This document shows positions 1 through 6,223 of a stretch of DNA of 8,305 nt, in pieces. The translations under genes and the position numbers were made by a program. Under the pieces are notes generated by a model. That model was not told the DNA's origin. It searched no databases and was given only the letters and a program-made list of their open reading frames with translations. The DNA lies in contig JACDCA010000189.1 of NCBI GenBank assembly GCA_013694635.1, forward strand, positions 1 to 8,305. The letters are read 5' to 3'. Source of the stretch: Acidobacteriota bacterium. Lineage in GTDB: Bacteria > Acidobacteriota > Vicinamibacteria > Vicinamibacterales > 2-12-FULL-66-21. The number at the start of each line of letters is the position of its first letter. The stretch's first letter is position 1.

Positions 1-61
1 GGGCGAAGCGACAGCGAGCGAAGGCCGCCAGGTGGGGTGCAGGGATCCCCGCCGATTCAAT

Positions 62-66
62 GGAGG
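62..66 (+). promoter_or_regulatory. Shine-Dalgarno deciding the OmpA lipoprotein start
   Basis: GGAGG lies five bases before the ATG at 72. It overlaps the alternative in-frame ATG at 60, which has no ribosome binding site of its own. This favours translation from 72 and a normal, Lys-rich signal peptide N-terminus. Confidence 0.7.
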
Positions 67-71
67 ACAAG

Positions 72-728
72 ATGAAGAAGTTCGTGATAGCGGTTCCAAT
101 CGTCGCTCTCGCGCTCGGGGGCACCACAGCGTGTGCGACAAAGAAGTACGTGCGGACGGAAGTCGGCCAGGTCAACGACAAGGTTGACACCCTTGGCCGC
201 TCGGTCGAAGAGACCCAGGAGCGTGCGCGCGCCACCGAGGGAAGGATCGGCGAAGTCGATCAGCGCGCGCAGGCAGCCGCGCAGGCCGCCCGCGGGCGTG
301 CCGACGAGGCATATTCTGCTGCCGGTGAGGCGGCGACCAAGGCCGACACACTCGAGAAGGCCAGCAAGCGGCTCGTCTACGAAGTCGTCCTGAGTGAAGA
401 CAAGGGGAACTTCAAGTTCGGCCGCGCCACCATGCCGGACGAGACCAAGGGCGAGCTCGACACGCTGGTCCAGCAGCTCAAGGCGGAGCCCAACGGCGGC
501 TACATCGAGATCGAAGGGCACACCGACAACGCCGGCTCGAAGGAGACCAACTACGCCCTCGGCATGAAGCGCGCCGAGAACGTGAAAATGTATCTCTACG
601 AACAGCACCAGGTGCCGCTCCACAAGATCAACGTGATCAGCTACGGCGAAGACAAGCCCGTCTCGCCGAACAAGACAAGAGCAGGGCGTGCGCAGAACCG
701 CCGCGTGGTCATCAAGGTTCTGGTCTAG
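72..728 (+). CDS. OmpA-family peptidoglycan-binding lipoprotein with coiled coil
   Basis: Predicted outer-membrane lipoprotein that anchors the envelope to peptidoglycan through a C-terminal OmpA domain. The start at 72 gives 218 residues; an in-frame ATG at 60 would add four. Residues 1-20 form a signal peptide (MKK, then a hydrophobic stretch) ending at Cys21 in a TTAC lipobox, with Thr at -3 where Leu is usual. Residues about 26-96 are polar, Ala/Glu/Lys/Arg-rich and heptad-like, so probably a coiled-coil spacer. From about 101 to the end is an OmpA_C-like domain: GHTDNAGS (149-156), then RAENV and SYGEDKP, closing with GRAQNRRV. Asp152 and Arg167 occupy the places of the diaminopimelate-contacting Asp and Arg known in OmpA/Pal. 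It stands alone on this strand and converges with the aminotransferase gene. The family is secure; its physiological partner is unknown. Confidence 0.93.
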   Translation: MKKFVIAVPIVALALGGTTACATKKYVRTEVGQVNDKVDTLGRSVEETQERARATEGRIGEVDQRAQAAAQAARGRADEAYSAAGEAATKADTLEKASKRLVYEVVLSEDKGNFKFGRATMPDETKGELDTLVQQLKAEPNGGYIEIEGHTDNAGSKETNYALGMKRAENVKMYLYEQHQVPLHKINVISYGEDKPVSPNKTRAGRAQNRRVVIKVLV

Positions 729-897
729 CTGTCCTGGTGGGTGGATCGGAGGCGGAAGGCAGGATGCTCGCGTTGGAATGGTCCAGCGCAGGGGTCCACG
801 GTAACCGTCAGCACTTTCGCAGGGTGCTTCGCGTTCCGTCTCCGGTCAACTCACTCGTAACTTCTAACGCCTCACTTCTCACTGGAGTTGACACGCC
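729..897. other. Convergent noncoding gap
   Basis: 169 bases between the 3' ends of two convergent genes. I see no credible gene. An imperfect long-range inverted repeat is present: GGAGGCGGAA at 748-757 against TTCCGTCTCC at 834-843, with one G:U-type mismatch. There are also small inverted repeats such as ACGGT-A-ACCGT at 798-808 and AGCAC/GTGCT around 810-828. None is followed by a T-tract on either strand, so no standard intrinsic terminator can be called. The right part holds the 7-bp repeat tract listed separately. Confidence 0.6.
851..885 (-). repeat. Degenerate 7-bp tandem repeat, five units
   Basis: On the plus strand the units are TCACTCG, TAACTTC, TAACGCC, TCACTTC and TCACTGG, exact in phase with consensus T(C/A)ACTTC. 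Read on the minus strand they are variants of GAAGTGA/GAAGTTA. The tract starts 13 bases past the stop codon of the aminotransferase gene. It has the same period and the same GAAG core as the tract inside the molybdenum subunit gene at 2937-2974. Confidence 0.65.
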
Positions 898-2190
898 TCA
901 GTCCGTAATTCCCTTCCCGCAGATCTCCTCCATGGCGGCGGCGAAGGTATCGACCTCTTCGAGCGTGGTATAGACGTTGGGAGTGACTCGAAGGCCTTCG
1001 TACTCCGAATGGACGATCGGCGTGGCGATGATTCGCCATCGCTCCCACAGGCGCGACACCACCTTCCCGGTCGGCACTCCCGTAATCTGAACGTTCCCAA
1101 TCGCGCACGAATGCTGCGGGTCGAGGTTCGTGTGGATCCTGACGCTGGCGTTCTTCGCCAGGCGCATGGCCCACCGGTCGCGCAGGTAGCGCAGGCGCGC
1201 CGCCTTGCGGTCGATGCCGATCCCCTCGTGAAATGTCAGCGCTTCGGCAATCGAATTGTGGTTCGCCGCCGGATGCGTGCCGATCTCCTCGAACTTGCGG
1301 ATGTTGTCGGCGCGGCTTGCGGCCGCGGGCGTCAGCGGCCAGAGGTCCTTGATGTTTTCCCGTCTCACGTAGAGAAATCCGGTTCCGATCGGCGCCAGCA
1401 GCCACTTGTGCAGGCTGGTGCCGTAGTAATCGCAGCCGAGATCCTTCGCGGTATACGGAAAGTGCGCAAACGCGTGCGCGCCGTCGACGATGGTCTTGAT
1501 GCCGCGCCGGCGCGCCTCGTCGGCGATCTGTCTCACCGGAAAAATTTGGCCGGTGAGATTCGTGATGTGGCAGAAGTGCAGCACCCTGGTCGCCGGCGTG
1601 ATGGCTGACAGCAGCCGGTCGGCGAGGACGTCCATGGACTTCGGCGGGACGGGGAAGGAGATTTTCGTGAGTTTGATCCCATCCCGCCGCACCCGCTGCT
1701 CCCAGGTATCGATCATGCGGCCGTAGTCCTGGTTCGTCGTGACGACCTCGTCGCCTGCCTTCAGGGTGACGCCGAGCTGTGCGATCTGCAGCGCTTCGCT
1801 GGCGTTGCGCGTGATCGCCATCTCTTCTGGATCGCAGCCGAACGCCGCGGCGAGGCGGCGCCGCACGGTTTCGATGTTGGGCTCGAGCACCTGCCACATG
1901 TGGTACACCGGCGCCTGGTTGGAGATGTCGAGATACCGCTTCAGGGCCTCGTGTACCACCCGCGGGCTCGGGCTGCAGCCGCCGTTATTGAGGTTGATGA
2001 TCGTGCGGTCGAGCGTGAAGGCCTGCTGGATCTCGCGCCAGTAGTTCTCGTCGCGCGCGAGGTCTTCGACGCTGTTCCCTGCGGCGCGATGCGCTGCCGC
2101 CTGCAGCCGCGCGACCCCGTCGTCTCTGAACGCCGCCGCCGCCGCGACAGTCGCCCCGGTGGTGTGCAGGAATGCGCGTCTTGTAAGCAT
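898..2190 (-). CDS. Tat-exported class V aminotransferase (isopenicillin-N epimerase-like PLP enzyme)
   Basis: PLP-dependent enzyme of the class V aminotransferase fold, 430 residues, a normal length for the isopenicillin-N-epimerase/cysteine-desulfurase-like branch. The N-terminus TRRAFL with a following Ala-rich hydrophobic stretch (about 4-21) is a twin-arginine signal. N129 and S131 in the ITRNASEAL segment fit the phosphate-binding loop. VDGAHA (235-240) supplies the Asp236 expected to contact the pyridine nitrogen, plus His239. Lys262 in TSLHKW is the expected Schiff-base lysine. RVTPNVYTT (401-409) matches the substrate-carboxylate Arg region. The start has AGAGG five bases upstream (2196-2200). 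It is divergent from the molybdenum hydroxylase operon. The fold gives no specific reaction: epimerase, desulfurase, lyase and kynureninase-like activities are all possible. A secreted PLP enzyme is uncommon, and Tat would allow cofactor loading before export. Confidence 0.9.
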   Translation of the reverse strand: MLTRRAFLHTTGATVAAAAAFRDDGVARLQAAAHRAAGNSVEDLARDENYWREIQQAFTLDRTIINLNNGGCSPSPRVVHEALKRYLDISNQAPVYHMWQVLEPNIETVRRRLAAAFGCDPEEMAITRNASEALQIAQLGVTLKAGDEVVTTNQDYGRMIDTWEQRVRRDGIKLTKISFPVPPKSMDVLADRLLSAITPATRVLHFCHITNLTGQIFPVRQIADEARRRGIKTIVDGAHAFAHFPYTAKDLGCDYYGTSLHKWLLAPIGTGFLYVRRENIKDLWPLTPAAASRADNIRKFEEIGTHPAANHNSIAEALTFHEGIGIDRKAARLRYLRDRWAMRLAKNASVRIHTNLDPQHSCAIGNVQITGVPTGKVVSRLWERWRIIATPIVHSEYEGLRVTPNVYTTLEEVDTFAAAMEEICGKGITD

Positions 2191-2220
2191 GGTTGCCTCT
2201 TCGAGAATCCCAAAATTTCT

Positions 2221-2240
2221 CCTGATCTCCTGTTATCAGG
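2221..2240. repeat. Inverted repeat CCTGAT-N8-ATCAGG, possible operator
   Basis: Perfect 6-bp arms separated by 8 bases, located 31-50 bases upstream of the aminotransferase start and about 70-90 bases upstream of the hydroxylase operon. The dyad spacing is compatible with a dimeric regulator shared by both directions. No T-tract follows, so a terminator is unlikely. The function is inferred from symmetry and position only. Confidence 0.4.
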
Positions 2241-2293
2241 GCCGAGGATACTGTATTTGCCGACGCGAACAGTGGCACAATACGCCCTGATCC

Positions 2294-2300
2294 GGGAGGG
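2294..2300 (+). promoter_or_regulatory. Strong Shine-Dalgarno of the hydroxylase operon
   Basis: GGGAGGG lies nine bases before the ATG at 2310. It is the most purine-rich site in the leader and fixes that start. Confidence 0.65.
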
Positions 2301-2309
2301 TTTCGCCTG

Positions 2310-2927
2310 ATGGCTCCGAAGAAGAAAGATGAGCCCGGCTTCAGCCGGCGCTCGTTCCTGAAAACTGTCGGCGCGGGTGGCGTGGCCGCCGGCGTGCTCG
2401 GGCCGGCGTCGACCGCCGAGGGGCAGAACGTCAAGGCAATCGGTCCCGCCGCCAGTCCCATTCAGTTGAACGTGAACGGCAAGTTCCATCGCCTCGAGGT
2501 CGAGCCGCGCGTCACCCTGCTCGACGCGCTCCGGACGCGCCTCAACATCACAGGACCCAAGCGGGTGTGCGATCGCGGATCGTGCGGCGCCTGCACGGTG
2601 ATTCTCGACGGCCGCACCGTCTATTCCTGCTCGATGCTGGCGATCGAAGCGCAGGGCAAAGTCATCCGCACCGCGGAGGGTCTCACCGAAGGCACGGTGC
2701 TCCACTCCGTGCAGCGGGCTTTCTGCGATCACGATGGCTTGATGTGCGGGTTCTGCACGCCCGGGTTCGTGACCGCCGCTGTCGCGCTGCTCGAAAAGAA
2801 TCCGAAGCCGACGCGCCAGGAAGCGCGCAAGGCGCTCGACGGCAACATCTGCCGGTGCGGCACCTATCCGCGCGTGCTCGAAGCGGCGCTGAATCCGAAA
2901 TCTGCCGCGGGAGTGAAACGTGGCTAG
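2310..2927 (+). CDS. Molybdenum hydroxylase small subunit, two [2Fe-2S] clusters, Tat signal
   Basis: Electron-transfer subunit of a xanthine-oxidase-family enzyme (CoxS/PaoA type) that passes electrons from the molybdenum centre to FAD. It has 205 residues, longer than the cytoplasmic type (about 160) because of an N-terminal extension. SRRSFLK (12-18) followed by a Gly/Ala/Val-rich hydrophobic core to about 36 is a clear Tat signal. The plant-type ferredoxin cluster ligands are C87, C92, C95 and C107 (CDRGSCGAC). The second, helical cluster uses C146, C149, C181 and C183 (CGFC and CRC). All eight expected cysteines are present. It is the first gene of a three-gene operon and overlaps the next by 8 bp. 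As the only subunit with a signal, it is expected to carry the whole complex through the Tat translocon, as known for E. coli PaoABC. Confidence 0.95.
   Translation: MAPKKKDEPGFSRRSFLKTVGAGGVAAGVLGPASTAEGQNVKAIGPAASPIQLNVNGKFHRLEVEPRVTLLDALRTRLNITGPKRVCDRGSCGACTVILDGRTVYSCSMLAIEAQGKVIRTAEGLTEGTVLHSVQRAFCDHDGLMCGFCTPGFVTAAVALLEKNPKPTRQEARKALDGNICRCGTYPRVLEAALNPKSAAGVKRG
2909..2913 (+). promoter_or_regulatory. Shine-Dalgarno for the GTG start of the Mo subunit
   Basis: GGGAG lies inside the small-subunit gene, six bases before GTG 2920. It supports that unusual start, which precedes the repeat-encoded N-terminus. Confidence 0.55.
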
Positions 2928-5205
2928 GCGCAGGAAAAAGCTGGAAGCTGGAAGCTGGAAGCTCGAAGCTGGAACGCAGCAGCAGCCGCCGCCGGCGGCG
3001 CAGGCTGCGCCACCTCCAGCTCCCCAGGGCCCACCGCGCAACTGGCCGCCGGTCGCCGACAGGACGCTGATCGGCAAGTCCATCAAGCGGCTCGACGGCC
3101 CTGACAAGGCGCAGGGCAAGGCGAAGTACACCTACGACATCATCCGTCCGGGGATGCTGTACGGGCGCCTGCTCGGGTCGCCGCATGCGCACGCGCGCAT
3201 CAAGGGCATCGACCTGTCGGCCGCGGAAAAGCTGGCCGGAGTCAAGGCGGTCCTTGCCTTGAAGGATCCCGCGGGGGAAGGCGCCAACGGTAAAGCCTTC
3301 TACCAGGGGGACGAAATCGCTGCCGTCGCAGCGACCACCGAAGAAATCGCGGAGGACGCGGTCCGGCTGATCAAGGTGGAGTACGAACCGCTCCAGGCGT
3401 TGGCCACGGCGGCACAGGCGATGAGCGCCGACGCACCAGCGGTGTTTCCCAAGGGAAACGTCAGCCAGCAATCGCTGCAGCAGGAAGGGGACGTCGAGGC
3501 TGCCCTCAAATCCGCCGCTCACATCGTCGAAGGCACTTACTCGACGCAGGTGCAGACGCACACGAGTCTCGAGACGCACGGCGGCATCTGCGAGTGGGAA
3601 GGGGAGAAGCTCACCGCCTGGGTCTCGACCCAGGCCGTACACGGCGCCCGCGACGGCATTGCGGGCTCACTGAAGATTCCGCAAACCAACGTCCGCGTGA
3701 TCACCGACTACATGGGTGGCGGCTTCGGCAGCAAACTCGGGTTTGACTATCAGGTTGTCGTGTGCGCGCGGCTGGCGAAGCTGGCGAATGCGCCGGTGAA
3801 ACTGATGCTCAATCGCAAGGAGGAGCATCTGGTGACAGGCAATCGCCCCTCTGCGTACGCGAAGGTTCGCGCGGGTGTCGATGCGAAGGGGAAGCTGGTG
3901 GCCTTCGATGCAGAGACGTGGGGCACCGGTGGCGCGGGCGCCGGCGCGGCTTTCCGCGTGCCGTATCCGATCTACGTTTTTCCGAGCAGACGGCAGCGCC
4001 ATCGTGACGCGTATACGAACGCCGGTCCGCAGCGGGCTTTCCGCGCCCCGGGGCACCCGCAGGCGAGCTTCATCACTGAGGTCGTGCTCGACGAGCTTGC
4101 CGACAAGCTCCGGCTGGATCCGCTGGAACTGCGCATGCGCAACGTGCTCAGCGCGACCGATCCGTCTCAGGAAGATCCGTCCAGGCAGTGGCGCAAGTAC
4201 TTCCCGATGGGGGCGGAAAAGATCGGGTGGAGTAAACGGCACCCGACCGGGGACCCCGCAAGCGGGCCGATCAAGCGTGGCATGGGATGCGCGGGGAACA
4301 CGTGGGGCGGTGCCGGCTCCCGCGCGACACGCGCCAACTGTCAGATCCTCCCCGACGGGAGCGTTCTCGCGCGCATTGGTACGCAGGACATCGGCACCGG
4401 CACGCGAACGCTCGTCGCCATTGTCGCTGCTGAAACGATGGGTCTCCCCCTCACCGGAGTGAAAGCGGAAATCGGCGATACCAACTATCCGTTCGCGCCG
4501 GGGAGCGGCGGCAGCGTCACGGTGGCGTCGGTCTCCGCGACCATGAGGATCGCGTGCGAGAACGCGCGCGACGAGCTGTTCGCAAAGGTGGCGCCGGCGC
4601 TCGGCGTCGAGCCGTCAGCGCTCGCCGCGAAGGACGGGCGCATTCAGGTGAAGGACGCCCCGTCGAAAGGCATGACGTGGCGGGAGGCCTGCAAGCTTCT
4701 CGGCGTCCAGCCGATCAGCGCCGACGGCGCGTTTGGCCCCGGACTCTCGAGCACGGGTACGAGCGGCGTCCAGTTCGCGGACGTCGAAGTGGACATCGAG
4801 ACCGGGGTCACGCGCGTGAAACGCATCGTCTGCGTGCAGGATTGCGGAACGATCATGGACAAGCTGACCGCCGAGAGCCAGGTCTACGGCGGGATCATCA
4901 TGGGGCTCGGGTTCGCGCTCTACGAAAACCGGATCCTCGACCGCAACACCGCGCGGATGGTCAACCCGAACATGGAGTGGTATCTGCTCCCGGGCATGTC
5001 CGACATCCCCGAGATCGACATCACGCTGGTCGATCAGCCGGATCGCGGGCCGGTCGGTCTCGGCGAGCCGCCGGTCATCTCGACGGCGGCCGCGGTCGCG
5101 AATGCGGTGGCGAATGCCATCGGCGTCCGGGTCCGAAAGCTGCCGCTCTCGCCTGATGCCATCCTGCAGGCGCTCAACGAAGAACGCACCGGAGGAACGC
5201 TGTGA
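2920..5205 (+). CDS. Molybdenum hydroxylase large subunit (Mo-cofactor binding, PaoC-like)
   Basis: Catalytic subunit of a xanthine dehydrogenase/aldehyde oxidoreductase-family enzyme, 761 residues, which hydroxylates an aldehyde or N-heterocycle using water. Residues 1-45 are a low-complexity leader: a repeat-encoded KLEAGSW/KLEAGT part, then Gln/Pro/Ala-rich. The hammerhead domain runs about 50-160 (GKSIKRLDGPDKAQGKAKY onward). Mo-cofactor domains follow: GGGFGSK (266-272), RAFRAPG (372-378), GTQDIGTGT (487-495), and the catalytic Glu716 in GLGEPPV. The start is GTG; there is no ATG, GTG or TTG in frame between codon 1 and Met79, which lies inside the hammerhead, so the leader must be translated. 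It overlaps the small subunit by 8 bp and the FAD subunit by 4. The GTGT loop instead of the classical GQG resembles the PaoC/YagR branch as I remember it. The subunit has no signal peptide. The substrate is unknown. Confidence 0.95.
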   Translation: MARRRKKLEAGSWKLEAGTQQQPPPAAQAAPPPAPQGPPRNWPPVADRTLIGKSIKRLDGPDKAQGKAKYTYDIIRPGMLYGRLLGSPHAHARIKGIDLSAAEKLAGVKAVLALKDPAGEGANGKAFYQGDEIAAVAATTEEIAEDAVRLIKVEYEPLQALATAAQAMSADAPAVFPKGNVSQQSLQQEGDVEAALKSAAHIVEGTYSTQVQTHTSLETHGGICEWEGEKLTAWVSTQAVHGARDGIAGSLKIPQTNVRVITDYMGGGFGSKLGFDYQVVVCARLAKLANAPVKLMLNRKEEHLVTGNRPSAYAKVRAGVDAKGKLVAFDAETWGTGGAGAGAAFRVPYPIYVFPSRRQRHRDAYTNAGPQRAFRAPGHPQASFITEVVLDELADKLRLDPLELRMRNVLSATDPSQEDPSRQWRKYFPMGAEKIGWSKRHPTGDPASGPIKRGMGCAGNTWGGAGSRATRANCQILPDGSVLARIGTQDIGTGTRTLVAIVAAETMGLPLTGVKAEIGDTNYPFAPGSGGSVTVASVSATMRIACENARDELFAKVAPALGVEPSALAAKDGRIQVKDAPSKGMTWREACKLLGVQPISADGAFGPGLSSTGTSGVQFADVEVDIETGVTRVKRIVCVQDCGTIMDKLTAESQVYGGIIMGLGFALYENRILDRNTARMVNPNMEWYLLPGMSDIPEIDITLVDQPDRGPVGLGEPPVISTAAAVANAVANAIGVRVRKLPLSPDAILQALNEERTGGTL
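2937..2974 (+). repeat. 7-bp tandem repeat GAAGCTG inside the Mo subunit gene
   Basis: Units in exact phase: AAAGCTG, GAAGCTG, GAAGCTG, GAAGCTC, GAAGCTG, then a partial GAA. Because 7 is not a multiple of 3, it reads as a 21-base, 7-residue protein repeat (KLEAGSW, KLEAGT). The start codon of the gene is 17 bases upstream. Confidence 0.85.
5191..5196 (+). promoter_or_regulatory. Shine-Dalgarno for the GTG start of the FAD subunit
   Basis: GGAGGA sits inside the end of the large-subunit gene, five bases before GTG 5202. Together with the GTGA start/stop overlap it indicates translational coupling. Confidence 0.65.
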
Positions 5206-6185
5206 AGTCTTTCGCGTACGTCAACGCAGCCGGGGAGAAGGAGGCCGTCGCCGCCCTCGGTCCCGAGCGCGGCAGGTTCCTGCCGCTTGCGGGCGGGATG
5301 GATCTGCTCGCGCTGATGAAGGACTACATCGCGCAGCCGGACCGCCTGGTCAACGTCAAAGGTCTGGACCGGGCGATCGCGAGGACGCCCGACGGAGGGC
5401 TGCGCATCGGCGCCGCCGTGACGCTGACGCAGCTCGCCGAAAGCGCGGAGGCGCGGCGGATGTATCCGGCGATGACCGACGCGGCAGCCGAAGTCGGCAC
5501 CCCGCAGATACGCAACGTCGGCACGGTGGGCGGCAACATCAACCAGCGGCCGCGGTGCTGGTACTTCCGCAACGAGGAATTCCCCTGCCTGAAGAAGGGG
5601 GGCTCGACGTGCTACGCCGTGGACGGAGAGAACCAGTACCACGCCATCTTCGGCGACGGTCCCTGCCACATCGTCCATCCGTCGAGTCTTGCGGTACCGT
5701 CGGTCGCGCTCAATGCGAAATTCCGCGTCGTCGGCCCCACGGGTGAACGAGTCGTGGACGCCGGCGAGTACTTCCAGATGCCGGACCGGAACCTGTTTGG
5801 CGAAACCGTGCTTGCGCCGAACGAGCTGCTGACGCACGTCATGTTGCCTCCTCCCGGCGCCGCGCGCACGGCCACCTATGAAGTGCGGTTCAAGCAATCG
5901 CACGACTGGCCGCTGGCGTTCGCGTCGGTCGCGCTCTCGATGAGCGGAGACACGGTCCGCGGCGCACGCGTCGTCATGGGAGCGGTGGCGCCCATCCCCT
6001 GGCGATCCCCCGCGGCGGAAGCGGCACTGACCGGCAAGCGCCTGACGGAAGAGGCCGCCATGACGGCCGCGGACGCAGCCGTGCAGGGGGCGAAGCCAAT
6101 GACGCTGAACTCCTACAAGGTGCAGATCGCGCGGACTGCCGTAAAGCGCGCCATTATGAAGGCCGCCGGGTTGAAGACGGTGTAG
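5202..6185 (+). CDS. Molybdenum hydroxylase FAD subunit with extra [4Fe-4S] site (PaoB-like)
   Basis: Medium subunit that takes electrons from the [2Fe-2S] clusters onto FAD. It has 327 residues, normal for the family. FAD-binding signatures of the CO-dehydrogenase flavoprotein fold are LAGGMDLL (29-36, Met where Thr is common) and IRNVGTVGGNI (103-113). An insertion of about 40 residues carries C119, C129, C137 and C155 (RCWYF, FPCLKK, STCYAV, GPCHIVHPS). This matches the four-cysteine [4Fe-4S] insertion known from E. coli PaoB and 4-hydroxybenzoyl-CoA reductase. The C-terminal CO_deh_flav_C-like part starts near 225. The GTG start overlaps the stop of the large subunit (GTGA). No signal peptide, so export would be by hitch-hiking. 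No XdhC/PaoD-like maturation gene follows within the window. Confidence 0.94.
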   Translation: MKSFAYVNAAGEKEAVAALGPERGRFLPLAGGMDLLALMKDYIAQPDRLVNVKGLDRAIARTPDGGLRIGAAVTLTQLAESAEARRMYPAMTDAAAEVGTPQIRNVGTVGGNINQRPRCWYFRNEEFPCLKKGGSTCYAVDGENQYHAIFGDGPCHIVHPSSLAVPSVALNAKFRVVGPTGERVVDAGEYFQMPDRNLFGETVLAPNELLTHVMLPPPGAARTATYEVRFKQSHDWPLAFASVALSMSGDTVRGARVVMGAVAPIPWRSPAAEAALTGKRLTEEAAMTAADAAVQGAKPMTLNSYKVQIARTAVKRAIMKAAGLKTV

Positions 6186-6223
6186 AGCTATGAGCCGTCA
6201 GTCGTCAGCTGAAAGCAACACTT
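6186..6223. other. Short gap with degenerate GTCAG heptads
   Basis: CCGTCAG (6195-6201) and TCGTCAG (6202-6208) are adjacent 7-bp units, followed by CTGAAAG. Only two units are recognisable, so this may be a remnant of another heptad tract. No terminator is seen after the hydroxylase operon. Confidence 0.35.

Larger units (their letters stand above)
2191..2309. promoter_or_regulatory. Divergent promoter/operator region
   Basis: 119 bases separate the starts of two divergent genes and must hold both promoters. It is more AT-rich than its surroundings. No strong -35/-10 pair is visible. The best plus-strand candidate is TTGCCG at 2257 with AATACG 16 bases on; a minus-strand candidate is TACAGT in the 2247-2252 region. 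Both are weak. The hexamer CCTGAT occurs at 2221-2226, 2286-2291 and 2306-2311 (over the start codon), and inverted (ATCAGG) at 2235-2240. TCTCCTG is directly repeated at 2218-2224 and 2226-2232. Confidence 0.55.

Noticed and set aside
1..75. Possible 3' end of an upstream gene (an open frame from base 1 to a TGA at 73-75)
   Set aside because: Only about 24 codons are visible, with low-complexity composition, and the frame would run over the OmpA ribosome binding site. No support for coding.
748..843. Inverted repeat as a bidirectional terminator in the convergent gap
   Set aside because: The arms are separated by 76 bases and no T-tract follows on either strand. It is recorded only within the gap description.
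872..1897. 341-codon minus-strand frame inside the aminotransferase gene
   Set aside because: Same-strand shadow in another frame, full of Arg/Gly/His, while the 430-residue frame carries the PLP motifs.
1941..3131. Long open frame on the minus strand spanning the divergent region and the small-subunit gene
   Set aside because: Arg/Ala/Pro/Ser-rich composition with no family motif. It runs antisense across a clear [2Fe-2S] subunit and out of frame through the aminotransferase start; a usual by-product of high GC.
5034..5903. 289-codon minus-strand frame opposite the FAD subunit
   Set aside because: Antisense shadow of a gene with clear FAD and [4Fe-4S] motifs; no motifs of its own.
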